Shown: in pieces, positions 33,800 through 44,840 of the stretch
How positions within the stretch are numbered: the first letter of the stretch is position 1
Layout of the letters: the number at the start of each line of letters is the position of its first letter
Assembly (NCBI GenBank): GCA_030430565.1
Contig: JAUIKS010000024.1
Coordinates: 1-64,000, forward strand
DNA length: 64,000 nt
Direction of reading: 5' to 3'
DNA from: Polyangia bacterium
GTDB taxonomy: Bacteria > Myxococcota_A > Polyangia > Nannocystales > Nannocystaceae
Program-made: the position numbers and the translations under genes
The notes under the pieces: model-generated
The model's database searches: none
What the model was told of the DNA's origin: nothing
The model's input: the letters and a program-made list of their open reading frames with translations, nothing else

Positions 33800-34732
33800 T
33801 CAGAAGTAGCCTTGGCTCAGAGCCCCCGCGGTCGTGAGAGTGTTGGCCTTCAAGACAGCCTCGACGTGGTCGAGAAATCGATCAAAGCTGGATTGGTCGA
33901 ACGGGTTCTGGTCGAGGTAGCGTTCGAACGATTCACGCTTCGCGCGTCGGCGCTCTGCTTTGGAGAAGTCCTTCCGCGTCTGCGAGCCTAGCCGCTTCGC
34001 CTTCCTCAGAATAATGATCTCGTCAATGGGGGTCACAGACGTGGAGATCGGCGTCATGTCTAGCCATTCACAAAGAACAAAATACTTCGCGCCTGGGAGC
34101 GCTGTCTTGACATCCTGGGCGGTCGCCGCGGCCTCCTGAAACATTGTCTTGTCTAGATTGGTCTTGCACTCAGCGGCGACATAAGCCAGGTGAGACTCGT
34201 TTTTGCTCGAGTCCCGAAAATCGGAGAAGTGCGACGTCTGAATGAATATCGGCCGCGAGATGGCGAAGTCTTGGTCTTTTGACTTGACCGCTGCACCCGC
34301 GCCGCGGACCAGCGCGGGGAACGTCGAGTCAAAACGCATGTGCGAGAAGCACTTCGTCGGGCCGAGCTCGTAGATGTCGCCCGTCAATTCGCTTCGAAAG
34401 ACCGCCAGGACCAAGACTGGGAGAAACTCCTCAATGATGGAGTTGTCGAGCTTTGTTTGACCTTTTTGGCGGTAGAGCCAGTCTTCGCTGCTGTCAAAGA
34501 TGAGGTTGAGGTCGATATATTTTTTGTACTCGTTAAGCTTCTTGAGCAGCTGCGGCGTCGCCTGATCACGGGGTCCGTGAACGCGGATAATGTCGGCCCT
34601 CCACTGTCGATATCGCTCGATCGCCGCCATGACCCTCGGCCGGTCGACCTCCGGGACCTTGGCGTTGGCTGTGAGCGCGGTTAACTTCTCCGCGTGCGGA
34701 GTCGGGAGGACGGGTAGAGTCTTCGCTGACAT
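33800..34732 (-). CDS. Type II restriction endonuclease, Bpu10I-like
   Basis: 310 aa. The block from KYIDLNLIFD through WLYRQKGQTKLDNSIIEEFL (residues 71-103) matches the Bpu10I-type endonuclease family as I remember it. A PD-(D/E)xK core is visible: D155 (SKDQDFAISRP) followed by E188-C189-K190 (VAAECKTNLDK). The enzyme would cut unmodified DNA at the site protected by the methyltransferase encoded 13 bp upstream on the same strand. Codon use is much less GC-rich than the flanking genes, a sign of horizontal transfer. Bpu10I itself is a heterodimer encoded by two genes, whereas only one subunit is seen here. The family call rests on motif memory, not a search. Confidence 0.75.
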   Translation of the reverse strand: MSAKTLPVLPTPHAEKLTALTANAKVPEVDRPRVMAAIERYRQWRADIIRVHGPRDQATPQLLKKLNEYKKYIDLNLIFDSSEDWLYRQKGQTKLDNSIIEEFLPVLVLAVFRSELTGDIYELGPTKCFSHMRFDSTFPALVRGAGAAVKSKDQDFAISRPIFIQTSHFSDFRDSSKNESHLAYVAAECKTNLDKTMFQEAAATAQDVKTALPGAKYFVLCEWLDMTPISTSVTPIDEIIILRKAKRLGSQTRKDFSKAERRRAKRESFERYLDQNPFDQSSFDRFLDHVEAVLKANTLTTAGALSQGYF

Positions 34733-34745
34733 CTGTATTTAGTCC

Positions 34746-36005
34746 CTAACACTTCAGCTCGGCCGGATTTAATAGGCGCGATGGCTGCACCTTCTCCACG
34801 GCGCTCAACGCGTCTGAGACGTCGCGCCGTGAATCGGGCGGGCATCGTTCGAGGGCGTCCTTGAGCACACGGCGCGCGATGCCCCGTACAGCCTTCTCCC
34901 GAGCAGGGGGGGCCAGCGGGGCGGATCGCGGGGAGAAGTGCAAAATATCTTCGAAGATCGACTGTCCAAACCGGTTGGTGAACACTCGCTCTTGCTTCAG
35001 CTGGAGTTCGAATCCACAGGCCACAGCGGCGAGCTCGGCGATGATCTCGCCGTTATAAAACGGGGTCTTTCGAACCATTGACTCTCGCCCTACAACGAGG
35101 ACGGCCGTCCCTCGCCTCTTGAGAGTGCGGAGTATCTCCACCAATACATCGGCCATGTCCAAGCAGTATTGAATCACGGTTAGAGCTCGGTTTTGCCGGT
35201 GTTTTCGATTCGACCCGATCTCGGACCTCGCCGCGCGGAGGACCTTCCACCCCATCGCCTCCACCGACGCTCGATATTTTTGATGGTAGTTATAGACGTT
35301 TATGTAGGGCGGCGAGGTCACTACCAGGTCAATCGATTGATCCGGCAACCCCGTGGACCGAGCGTCTGAGAGGCGCACCTCGACCCCTCCGTCAGGCGCT
35401 GTTGGGAGCTGCCGTATCAACTCAATTATGCGGGCGCGGAGCGCCAAGACTTTCTTTGGTTTTAGCGGGCGCTTGTAAAAATCCGCGAGCGTAACGAGCG
35501 CCGCGGTGGCGATGAGGAGCCCTGGGACGTAGCTCCCGTTGGAAGCTCTCGACCATGCGCTCAGCAGACTGTCGGCGGGGTCAACCGACTGCTGAGCCGC
35601 TGAGAACAGCGGTCCGCTCTCGCTTACGTCGGATGTGAGATCGAGGAGCGTGCGGATCAGGGTCTCGCGCTCCTCGCCTGATAGTCGCGTGAGCGTATAG
35701 ACCGAGGCTAGGTTTGCCGCCGCTGGATTGATCTCGAGACCGACCGACGGGAGTCCTGCTCTCGCAGACTCGAGCAGGACGGTCCCGCTCCCCGCGAAGG
35801 GGTCGAGCACCCGAGTCGTTCGCTCCCGGTAGTGTCGCACGAGCGCCTCCACGAACTGGGGGGAGAACTGACCCTGCCACTCCAGCGGGTTCGAACGCGT
35901 CTTCTGCCGGATGTCGAGGACCGACTGAGGAATTACTTCGTAGTCTGTCGGCGTCGAGGCGAAGACCCCTGACTTCAGGTGTCCGGCGTAGGTCGGAGCG
36001 CTCAC
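34746..36005 (-). CDS. Site-specific DNA methyltransferase (amino type, TSPPY)
   Basis: 419 aa. The SAM-binding motif I is DPFAGSG (68-74, RVLDPFAGSGTVLLESARAG), followed by VGLEINPAAANL; the catalytic motif IV is TSPPY (230-234, LVVTSPPYINVYNY). Motif I before motif IV, with SPPY, fits an N4-cytosine or N6-adenine enzyme. It lies directly before the endonuclease gene (13 bp), transcribed together, and shares its lower GC, so the two form a type II restriction-modification pair. The modified sequence cannot be read from the protein. Confidence 0.87.
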   Translation of the reverse strand: MSAPTYAGHLKSGVFASTPTDYEVIPQSVLDIRQKTRSNPLEWQGQFSPQFVEALVRHYRERTTRVLDPFAGSGTVLLESARAGLPSVGLEINPAAANLASVYTLTRLSGEERETLIRTLLDLTSDVSESGPLFSAAQQSVDPADSLLSAWSRASNGSYVPGLLIATAALVTLADFYKRPLKPKKVLALRARIIELIRQLPTAPDGGVEVRLSDARSTGLPDQSIDLVVTSPPYINVYNYHQKYRASVEAMGWKVLRAARSEIGSNRKHRQNRALTVIQYCLDMADVLVEILRTLKRRGTAVLVVGRESMVRKTPFYNGEIIAELAAVACGFELQLKQERVFTNRFGQSIFEDILHFSPRSAPLAPPAREKAVRGIARRVLKDALERCPPDSRRDVSDALSAVEKVQPSRLLNPAELKC

Positions 36006-36455
36006 CGGAGTCTAATACTGGACCCGGTTGGAGCGGTGCAAGTTGGCCGGAGCGCGTGCTCACCCAGCGCGATCATCAGGTCGAGTGACGGGGCGGCGTG
36101 GCGAATTGCTAAGAAGGCGACGCTGTGTCTTGTGCGAGGAAGGGCTTCATGGGCGAGGCGTTGAGGTGTTCTCGGTGACTCTCAACGCCAGCGCGCGCGA
36201 GCGCCTCGTTGGTGATCACGCTGAGTGCGCTCGAGCGTGGGGAGGTAGCCGTGACCGCCGGAACCACCGCGGAGCCGCGCTGGCGCTCCCCGAACTTCCG
36301 CTGCTTGCTCATGGCCCTCGCGCACGAGGCGAGCGCGACAGCCGAGCGACCCCTCGCGCGCGGGGTGGGGTAGTCCGCCGGGCTCACGCGCAGCGGGCCA
36401 CGGTTGCAGGCGTTGAGGAGATCGCGGGGCGTGCCTCGGGGGCCTTGCTTAACGG
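36006..36455. other. 450-bp flank of the restriction-modification pair without a supported gene
   Basis: No convincing coding frame. Short open frames (up to about 90 codons on the reverse strand) lack motifs and good starts. The first 100 bp presumably include the promoter for the methyltransferase. No tRNA, integrase remnant or long direct repeat marking an island end was seen. Confidence 0.5.
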
Positions 36456-37019
36456 TCAGCTGCCGAGATCGGGGCCGCAGGAGTCCGGCATGAGGCAGAA
36501 CTTCGGGTCACCGTCCGCGCCGATCGCCGGGAGCACGCGGCAGACGTAGCCATCGCGCCAGCAGTCCTCGTCGCTGGTGCACTCGGGCACGCAGGCCGTG
36601 AAGATGCCGTTGACGCCGAGGCAGTGGTTGCCGACGCCGCAGCTCGCGTTGTCGAGCTCGTATACCGAGTCGTGGTTCTCGGGCAGCTCGCACTCGAGGG
36701 AGCAGTAGCCCTTGGGCGTCTCGTACATGCCCAGGATGTTCGGGTGGCAGACCGCGCCGGTGCCGAGCAACGCCTCGCAGTCGGCGGCGGTCTCGCAGGG
36801 CGCGCCGAAGCTCTCCATCTTGTTCTCGCCGGACTTCGTGACCGGGTCGCCGGGGATGCAGGCCTCTTCACCGCCCGAGCTGCTCTCGCCGCCGGCCGTC
36901 GTGCTGGCGTCGGTCGTGCCGCTGTCGCTGTCGGTCGAGGTCCCGCTGTCTCCGCTACAGCCGGAGGCGAGGGGGGCGAGCAGGAGCAGGGCTGAGAGGA
37001 CAGGGAGTAAGCGACGCAT
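36456..37019 (-). CDS. Cys-rich lipoprotein
   Basis: 187 aa from the ATG at 37019 (MRRLLPVLSALLLLAPLASGC); the frame is open further upstream, but this start gives a clean signal peptide with lipobox LASGC. The mature part has a Ser/Thr/Asp/Gly linker (about 20-50) and a Cys-rich head with about 12 cysteines in eukaryote-like spacing (CETAADCEALLGTGAVC, CSLECELP, CGVGNHCLGVNG, CVPECTSDEDCWRDGYVC). Its plan matches the other surface lipoproteins of the window, with different sequence. Function unknown. Confidence 0.82.
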   Translation of the reverse strand: MRRLLPVLSALLLLAPLASGCSGDSGTSTDSDSGTTDASTTAGGESSSGGEEACIPGDPVTKSGENKMESFGAPCETAADCEALLGTGAVCHPNILGMYETPKGYCSLECELPENHDSVYELDNASCGVGNHCLGVNGIFTACVPECTSDEDCWRDGYVCRVLPAIGADGDPKFCLMPDSCGPDLGS

Positions 37020-37084
37020 GTTCTTACAACCTAGTGAGCGCGTCGCGCCGGCGTCAATATTGGGCGCGCAGGGATTTCGCCCAA

Positions 37085-38296
<1,212 letters not shown>

Positions 38297-38592
38297 GGCC
38301 CGGGCGTAACACGGGCGTCGGGCGGGCTCCAGCGTCGCCGCGGTCCACAGGTGCAGCGGTCTTCAGTACTCTGTCGCGCTGATCCTCGTCACGCTCGTCG
38401 CCGCCGGCGCCGAGGCGCTCGCGGTTGCGTGAACTCACGGGCTTTTTGAGCTGTACGACGAGACAGCGCGGAGAACCGCCGGGCGCGCCGCGTGTTCGCG
38501 CGAACACGCCCTTTCAGGCGCGCCGCGGCCGTTATATCTTGCTCGCCGGGTTGAGCAGCCGCTCACAGGATACGCACCTCTCGCTGCGTTCC

Positions 38593-41500
38593 GTGTCCGA
38601 TGTGAGTGACGCGGAGCGCGACACCTGGGGAGCCGACGAGCCCGTCTCGCTGCGGGATGATCCGCAGTTCATCGAGTTCTGCGCGAACCGGCGTTTCACG
38701 ATCCGCAGACGACTCGGCGCGGGCGGGATGGGGGTCGTGTACGAGGCGCTCGATCACGAGCGCGGCGAGACGGTCGCGCTCAAGACCCTGCTCGGCGTCA
38801 GCCCGGGGGCGCTGTACCGCTTTAAGCGAGAGTTCCGCTCGCTCGCCGACGTCACGCACAACAACCTCATCAGCCTGCACGCGCTGTTCTCCGAGGGCGA
38901 GCGGATGTTCTTCACGATGGAGTACATCGACGGCGTCGACTTCGTGGAGTGGGTGCGGGCGCCGCTCGCCGCCGCGACGGATCTGGCGAAGGAGCGCGAC
39001 GAGGCGCGGGGCGGCCGGGCCGAGCTCTACGAGCGCCTGCGCGCCGGGCTGCGTCAGCTCGCCGGCGCGATCGGGGCGATCCACGCGGCCGGCATGCTGC
39101 ACCGCGACCTCAAGCCCTCCAACGTGCTCGTGACCTCGCAGGGGCGCGCCGTCGTGCTCGACTTCGGCTTGGTCTCGGAGTCGGTCGTCGAGACGCTGCG
39201 CAGCGGCAGCGGCGACATGGTCGGGACGCCGGCGTACATCTCCCCGGAGCAGGCCGGCGGCGGCGCGGCCTCGGAGGCCAGCGACTGGTACGCGCTCGGC
39301 GTGATGACCTACCTGTGCCTCACCGGCCGGCTGCCGTTTCGCGGCAAGGGCCTGGCGATGCTGCTCGCCAAGCAGGAGCGCGACCCGCTCCCGCCCTCGG
39401 AGGCGCTCGCGCGCGAGGCCGCCGCGGCCGCCGAGGGCCGCCGGGTCGACGCGGAGGTCGTCGAGATCCCGGAGGACCTCGAGCAGCTGTGCGTCGCGCT
39501 GCTGCGCCGCGACCCCGACGCGCGCCCGCGGGCCCACGAGATCCTCGAGCGGCTCGGCGAGGACGAGACCTCCACGAGCGGCAGCGGGCTGCTGCTGGGG
39601 TCTCGCCGCGACCTGCTCGTTGGGCAAGACAGCGTCTTTATCGGTCGCGAGGCGCACCTGCGCGCGCTGCACGAGGCCTACGACTCGACCCACCGCGGCA
39701 ACGCGGTCGCGGTCCACGTGTACGGGCGCTCCGGCATGGGCAAGACGGCGCTCGTGCGCCGCTTCCTCGACGACCTGCGCGCGCGCGACGAGGGCACCGT
39801 GATCCTCGTCGGCCGCTGCTATGAGCGCGAGTCGGTCTCGTTTAAGGCGCTCGACAGCCTGGTCGACTCGCTGTGTCAGCATCTCGTGCGCCTGCCCGAG
39901 CGGCGGGTCACCGAGCTCATGCCGCGCGACATCCTGGCGCTCGCGCGGGTGTTCCCGGTGCTGCAGCGCGTGCGCGCGGTGGCGCAGTCGCCGAGGCGCG
40001 CGACCGCGATCCCGGATCCCCGCGAGCTGCGGCGGCGTGCGTTCGCGGCGCTCAAGGAGCTGCTGGCGCGGATGGCCGATCGTCGCCCGCTGGTGCTGCA
40101 CATCGACGATCTTCAGTGGGGCGATCGCGACAGCGCGGCGCTGATCGCCGACCTGCTCAGCCCCCCCGGCGAGCCGGCGCTCTTGCTGATCGCGAGCTAC
40201 CGCAGCGAGTACAGCACGAGCGCGCCGGTGCTCCGGGCGCTGCGCGAGAAGTCGAGCGCCGACATCGACACGCGCGGCATCGAGGTCGGGCCGATGTCCG
40301 TGCGCGAGGCCTGCGACCTCGCGCTCGCGCTGCTCAAGGGCGTCGAGCTGCGCGGCGGCAGCTCGCTGCGGGCGCGCGCGCGGCAGATCGCGCGGGAGTC
40401 CCAGGGGAGCCCGCTGTTCGTGCAGGAGCTCGCGCGCTACATCGACATCGTGGGGGAGGCGGCCGGCGCGGGCGGCAAGCCCAGGGCCGATCGCGCGAGC
40501 AAGCCGCGCGCCGGCGAGGTCCTGCTTGAACAAGTCCTCGAGGCCAGGCTGTCGCAGCTCTCGGACGAGGCGCGCGCGCTGCTCGAGATCGTCGCGGTCT
40601 CGGGCGGCCCGCTCGACGAGCGGCTCGCGGCCCGGGCGGCGGCGGTGACGGGCGACGCCCGCGGCACGCTCGCGCTGCTGCGGGCCGAGCACTGGGTGCT
40701 GACGCACGCGAGCGAGGACGCCTACACCGTCGAGAGCTACCACGACCGGATCCGCGAGTTCGTGCTCTCGCGCCTCGACGGCGAGCGCCTGCGTCAGCGT
40801 CACCGCCAGCTCGCCTTCGCGATGGAGGCGGCCGGCGACTGCGACTCGGACACGCTCGCGGTCCACTTCCGCGAGGCCGGCGAGTGGGAGCGCGCCGGCG
40901 ACTACGCCCGGACCGCTGCGGACCAAGCGGCCGCGGCGCTCGCCTTCGAACGGGCCGCGCGGCTGTACCGGCTCGCGCTCGAGTTCATCCCGCGCTCTGA
41001 CCCCGGGCTCAGCGATCTTCAGTGTCGACTCGGCGACGCGCTCGCCAACGGCGGGCGCGGCGGGCGAGCGGCGCGGGTCTATCTCGAGGCGGCGGACCGG
41101 GCCGCCGGCCCCGGGCGGCACGCCCGCGCGCTCGACCTCCGGCGACGCGCGGCGGAGCAGCTCCTTCAGGCAGGTCACTACGCCGAGGGCCTCGCGACGC
41201 TGCGAAAGGTCGTCGCCGACGCCGGGCTCAGCTACCCGCATGGTCGCCGCCGGGCGCTGACCATGTTCGCCTTCGAGCGCGTCCGGCTGCGCCTGCGCGG
41301 GCTCTCGCTGAAGGTCCGCGACCCCGACCAGGTCGCGCCGCTCCAGCGCGCGCAGCTCGACGTGTGCCGCTCGGCGGGCGCCGGGCTCTCGGCCCACGAC
41401 CCGCCGACCGCGGCGCTGTTCCACGCGCGTCATCTCTCCATGGCTCTCAAGACAGGTCACGCCGAGCACGCCGCCTGCGCGCTCGCGGTCGAGGTCGCGA

Positions 41501-42519
41501 TCATCGCGATGCCGGGCGAGCGCGCGCGCGAGCGGACCGAGCGGCTCGTGACCGCCGCGCAGGCGCTCACGCAGCGGGTCCAGTCCTCCTACCCGCGGGG
41601 GCTGCTGGCGCTGACCCGCGGCGTCGCCGGCTTCATGATGGGGCGCTGGCGCGACGCGCTCGGCCTGTTCGAGCGCGCCGAGGAGCTGCTGCGCGACGAG
41701 TGCGTCGGCGCCGGCTACGAGATCACGATCGCCCAGACCTTTCGCCTGCTCGCGCTCACCCACATGGGCCGGCTGCACACCCTCGACAACGAGATGGCGC
41801 GCTGCATCAGCGCCGCCAACGAGCGCGACAACCTGTGGGCCGACACGACCCTGCGCGCGGGCCCGCAGAACATCCGTTGGCTCGCCGCCGACGAGCCCGA
41901 GCAGGCGCGCGCCGAGCTCATTCGCGTCGGCAAGCGCTGGCCCGAGGGCGGCTTCGCGCTGCAGCGGCTGTGGACCTTCGTCGCCAAGGTGCAGCTCGAC
42001 CTCTACCTCGGCGACGCCGCGGAGGCCTGGGGGAGGATCGCCGGGCGCTGGTCCGAGCTCTCGCAGAGCTTCTTGTTCGAGTGTCAGTGGCTGCGCATCA
42101 CGCTCTTGCACCTGCGGGCCTGCGCGGCGCTTATGCGGATCATCTCGGAGGGCAGCGCCCGCGAGCGCGCCGGACTGCTGCGCTCGATCGAGGCCGACAT
42201 CCGCAGCCTGAGCCGCGAGCGCGCGCTGTGGGTCCGCCCGCTGATCGAGCTGGCGCGGGCGGGGCAGCAGGCCGTCGAGGGCGTGTTCCACGAGGCGCTC
42301 CTCCACCTCCGCTCGGCCGAGCAGGGCTTTCGAACCGTCGACATGGCGCTGCACGCCGCGGCGGCGCGCTGGCGCGCTGGGCAGCTCACCGGCGGCGCTG
42401 AGGGCAAGGAGCTGATCGAGGGCGCGATCGCCTACATGGAGGATCAGGGGGTCAAGCGGCCGCGCAAGATGCTGGCGTTGCTCGCCCCGGGCTTCCTCGA
42501 CGAGATGTTCCCCGGCTGA
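38593..42519 (+). CDS. Ser/Thr kinase - AAA/STAND ATPase - TPR regulator
   Basis: 1308 aa from the GTG at 38593 (VSDVSDAERD); the frame is open back to a TTG at 38425 and the start is not certain. The kinase domain (about residues 35-320) is complete: LGAGGMGVVY (41-50), Lys64 in VALK, HRDLKPSN from H170, DFG, SPEQ. The ATPase (about 355-650) has P-loop YGRSGMGKTA (377-386) and Walker B LVLHIDDLQWGD. The C-terminal 600 residues are TPR-like helices (AADQAAAALAFERAARLYRLALEF type). The plan matches the 1493-aa pseudokinase protein, but here the kinase is intact, and there is no GAF. It probably integrates a TPR-bound signal into phosphorylation. Confidence 0.9.
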   Translation: MSDVSDAERDTWGADEPVSLRDDPQFIEFCANRRFTIRRRLGAGGMGVVYEALDHERGETVALKTLLGVSPGALYRFKREFRSLADVTHNNLISLHALFSEGERMFFTMEYIDGVDFVEWVRAPLAAATDLAKERDEARGGRAELYERLRAGLRQLAGAIGAIHAAGMLHRDLKPSNVLVTSQGRAVVLDFGLVSESVVETLRSGSGDMVGTPAYISPEQAGGGAASEASDWYALGVMTYLCLTGRLPFRGKGLAMLLAKQERDPLPPSEALAREAAAAAEGRRVDAEVVEIPEDLEQLCVALLRRDPDARPRAHEILERLGEDETSTSGSGLLLGSRRDLLVGQDSVFIGREAHLRALHEAYDSTHRGNAVAVHVYGRSGMGKTALVRRFLDDLRARDEGTVILVGRCYERESVSFKALDSLVDSLCQHLVRLPERRVTELMPRDILALARVFPVLQRVRAVAQSPRRATAIPDPRELRRRAFAALKELLARMADRRPLVLHIDDLQWGDRDSAALIADLLSPPGEPALLLIASYRSEYSTSAPVLRALREKSSADIDTRGIEVGPMSVREACDLALALLKGVELRGGSSLRARARQIARESQGSPLFVQELARYIDIVGEAAGAGGKPRADRASKPRAGEVLLEQVLEARLSQLSDEARALLEIVAVSGGPLDERLAARAAAVTGDARGTLALLRAEHWVLTHASEDAYTVESYHDRIREFVLSRLDGERLRQRHRQLAFAMEAAGDCDSDTLAVHFREAGEWERAGDYARTAADQAAAALAFERAARLYRLALEFIPRSDPGLSDLQCRLGDALANGGRGGRAARVYLEAADRAAGPGRHARALDLRRRAAEQLLQAGHYAEGLATLRKVVADAGLSYPHGRRRALTMFAFERVRLRLRGLSLKVRDPDQVAPLQRAQLDVCRSAGAGLSAHDPPTAALFHARHLSMALKTGHAEHAACALAVEVAIIAMPGERARERTERLVTAAQALTQRVQSSYPRGLLALTRGVAGFMMGRWRDALGLFERAEELLRDECVGAGYEITIAQTFRLLALTHMGRLHTLDNEMARCISAANERDNLWADTTLRAGPQNIRWLAADEPEQARAELIRVGKRWPEGGFALQRLWTFVAKVQLDLYLGDAAEAWGRIAGRWSELSQSFLFECQWLRITLLHLRACAALMRIISEGSARERAGLLRSIEADIRSLSRERALWVRPLIELARAGQQAVEGVFHEALLHLRSAEQGFRTVDMALHAAAARWRAGQLTGGAEGKELIEGAIAYMEDQGVKRPRKMLALLAPGFLDEMFPG

Positions 42520-42576
42520 GCCGCGTGTCTGGCGGACGGCGACGGGGGCGGATCTGGTGCACAATAGCTCCACTCC

Positions 42577-43098
42577 ATGAGCGTCCTCTCCTCCGTGCAG
42601 CAATTCGCCCGCGCCGGCGACGTCAGCAACCTCCCCAAGAACATCATTCGGTCGCTGTGGGATCGACTCGCTCCGCTGCCGGGCGGGCGCGCTATGTTCA
42701 GCCGCGCGATCGGTCGCGTCGCCCCCTACACCGGGACCGTGCGCGCGCGCGTCGTCGAGCTGCGCGACGGCTACGCCAAGGTCGTGATGGCTGACCGCCG
42801 CGCGGTCCGCAACCACCTCGCGTGCATCCACGCGATCGCGCTGTGCAACCTCGCCGAGGTCACCGGCAACGTCGCCGTCGCCTACACCCTCCCCGACGAC
42901 GGCCGCTTCATCGTCGCGGGGCTCTCCATCGAGTACCTCAAGAAAGCCCGCGGCACGATCACCGGCACCTGCGACTGCACGGTCCCGCGTTCGTCGGAGA
43001 AGCGCGAGTACAACGTGCCCGTGCTGCTGAAGAACGACGCCGGCGAGCTCGTCGCGCGCGCCACGCTGCGCACGCTCGTCGGCCCCAAGCGCGCCTGA
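42577..43098 (+). CDS. Hotdog-fold protein, DUF4442-like
   Basis: 173 aa. The pattern RVVELRDGYAKVVMADRRAVRNHLACIHAIALCNLAEVTGNVA (about residues 45-85) is that of DUF4442 hotdog proteins, related to acyl-CoA thioesterases. Asn-His-x-x-x-x-His-Ala matches the helix that carries the active-site acid in that group. It would hydrolyse or bind an acyl thioester; the substrate is unknown. It is 57 bp after the giant kinase gene, in the same direction. Confidence 0.8.
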   Translation: MSVLSSVQQFARAGDVSNLPKNIIRSLWDRLAPLPGGRAMFSRAIGRVAPYTGTVRARVVELRDGYAKVVMADRRAVRNHLACIHAIALCNLAEVTGNVAVAYTLPDDGRFIVAGLSIEYLKKARGTITGTCDCTVPRSSEKREYNVPVLLKNDAGELVARATLRTLVGPKRA

Positions 43099-43134
43099 CG
43101 AGCCCGCGCGACTCGGTGTAGGCTGGGCCGCGTC

Positions 43135-43698
43135 ATGGGGCAGCTGCAGCGAATTGAGCCGAAGGTCCCGGCCACGCCCGAGGAGCTGCGCGCGGGTCGC
43201 TGGGCGCTGATCCGCGACCTCGCGGTGTTTCAGCTCAAGCTGCTCGTAGATGGCCTTAAGGACATCGTGCTCTCGCCGCTCGCCCTGGTCGCGGGCGCGA
43301 TCGACATCGTGTCGGGCGGCGCGCGGCCGGGGCGATGGTTTCGCGGCGTGCTGCGAGCCGGGGCGCGCTTCGATCGCTGGGTCGGGCTGTTCGCCGCGGT
43401 CGAAGGCCCAGCGCAGCCGGCGTTGCCGGCGTCAACCTCCGAGGGCGCGTCCGCGCCGTCGCGCGGGGAGCCGGCGCCGGCGAGCGCCGGCGGGCTCGAT
43501 GTTCACATCGCGCAGCTCGAGCGCCTGCTCGTCGAGCAGCACCGCCAAGGCGGGCTCACGGCCGGGGCCAAGCGCGCGCTCGACCGTGCGCTCGACGCCC
43601 TCGAGGCGAGCTCGAAGACGGCGGTCGCGACGGTCGAGCGAGGCGTGAAGCGAGTCTCGAGCGCGGGGGGTGGCGACGCGCCGCGCGACGCGGGGTAG
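43135..43698 (+). CDS. Hypothetical amphipathic protein
   Basis: 187 aa, no family recognised. Residues about 30-75 (LIRDLAVFQLKLLVDGLKDIVLSPLALVAGAID) hold one or two hydrophobic, partly amphipathic helices that could attach to the membrane. The middle (about 90-120) is Pro/Ala/Ser-rich and the C-terminal 60 residues are predicted coiled coil (HIAQLERLLVEQHRQGGL ... ALDALEASSKTAVATV). It is 36 bp after the hotdog gene, so probably in the same operon. Confidence 0.7.
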   Translation: MGQLQRIEPKVPATPEELRAGRWALIRDLAVFQLKLLVDGLKDIVLSPLALVAGAIDIVSGGARPGRWFRGVLRAGARFDRWVGLFAAVEGPAQPALPASTSEGASAPSRGEPAPASAGGLDVHIAQLERLLVEQHRQGGLTAGAKRALDRALDALEASSKTAVATVERGVKRVSSAGGGDAPRDAG

Positions 43699-43734
43699 CG
43701 CCGCTCGAGCGCCGGCTCGTCGGGCGCGCGGCGG

Positions 43735-44463
43735 CTAGCTCGCGGCCTTTGGGGCGGCGAGCGCCGCCTTGACCTGGTCCTCGGTGACGCCGCCGGCCGC
43801 GGCGAGCTCGACGAGCATCGGCACGCCGCGCTGGCGGTGCGTGCTTCGGCGCAGCTGCCTGGCGATCGCGCCGACGACCTCGAGGCGGCGCTCGTCTGTG
43901 AGCTTGGCGAATTCGGCCTTGAGCTGTTCGAATTTCGGCGGTCGCTCGAGCAGCCGGAGCAGCTTCTTGCGGCGGCCGAGGTTGATCGGCAGGCCGTCGA
44001 TCAGCTGCTCGTAGTAGGCGCGGTCCTCCGAGCTGATCTCGTCCTCGCGCGGGATCAGCAGCGCCATGAGCTGCGCTGTGTAGCTGCCGTCCTCGATCAC
44101 GCGGGTCGTCCAGGACTTGCGCCAGCGGCTGATGTCGGGGCCCTTCGCGCCGAGCTTCCGCCCGATCCGCTCGAGCATCTTGACCTCGGCCATCGAGGCC
44201 TCGCCGTCGACGAGCGCGATGGCCCAGAGCTGCTCGAGGATCTCCTTGGCGTCGCCCTCGGGGACGGTCAGCGTGGCGAAGTGCGCTTGCAGGGCGTCGA
44301 GGTCGGTGAGGCGGTCCATCCAGATGAACTCCTCCTCCCCCTCCAGGTGACCCTTGGCGTATGAGAGCACGCGCGTGGCCTCGTTCCCCGTGAGCACGCG
44401 GTCGGCGAGCGCGATCAGCCCGAAGGCCGAGAGCATCCATTCTTGTTTCTCTGAGAGCGGCAC
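43735..44463 (-). CDS. TerB-like helical protein
   Basis: 242 aa from the GTG at 44463, chosen because GGAG lies 5 nt before it and the longer frame (to 44553) has a low-complexity leader. Two TerB-type helical repeats are visible: LIALADRVLTGNEATRVLSYAKGH and LWAIALVDGEASMAEVKMLERIGR, the latter with the Asp-Gly-x-x-x-x-x-Glu core. TerB-family domains bind metal or membrane partners and appear in tellurite-resistance and many other contexts. There is no ter operon nearby, so the role is unknown. Confidence 0.75.
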   Translation of the reverse strand: MPLSEKQEWMLSAFGLIALADRVLTGNEATRVLSYAKGHLEGEEEFIWMDRLTDLDALQAHFATLTVPEGDAKEILEQLWAIALVDGEASMAEVKMLERIGRKLGAKGPDISRWRKSWTTRVIEDGSYTAQLMALLIPREDEISSEDRAYYEQLIDGLPINLGRRKKLLRLLERPPKFEQLKAEFAKLTDERRLEVVGAIARQLRRSTHRQRGVPMLVELAAAGGVTEDQVKAALAAPKAAS

Positions 44464-44840
44464 GTTCCCTCCGGGCGTGAGGCTACCGTGAATCTGCGCG
44501 CGGGGCCGAGAGCGGCCGCGCGGCGGCACGGAAAAATATGCCTTAAAAGACATGCTTGAACACGCGGGCGCCCTCGCGCTCCGGCAGCGCGACGGGTCGA
44601 AATCGTGCGGCGCCTCGCTCGCGCGCTCGTCGCTAGATTCCGCCCCGCGCGTTCACGTCTTGCGGCCGGCGAGCGATCGTCGGGGCCGCGCGGGCTCGCG
44701 CGAGTCGTCGCGTCGCCTGGTCGTGGGCGGTCATTTAGGCAAGCAAGTAAGTAAGTTGTGGCGCGCGCGGCCCCGCCCCCCGATCTCACGCGCCCCTGTG
44801 TGGCGAGGCGGTGGGGGAGGGGCGGGTCGCGTGGGCGGAG
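44464..44840. other. 377-bp gap before the tRNA gene
   Basis: No supported gene. It includes the leader of the TerB-like gene, a small AT patch (AAAAATATGCC, 44541-44551) and a tandem AAGCAAGTAAGTAAGT run near 44740. The right end is G-rich and adjoins the tRNA 3' end, where no encoded CCA is present. Confidence 0.5.

Noticed and set aside
36109..36387. 92-codon reverse ORF next to the restriction-modification genes
   Set aside because: No motif, unusual composition, no ribosome binding site; control-protein HTH features of R-M systems are absent.
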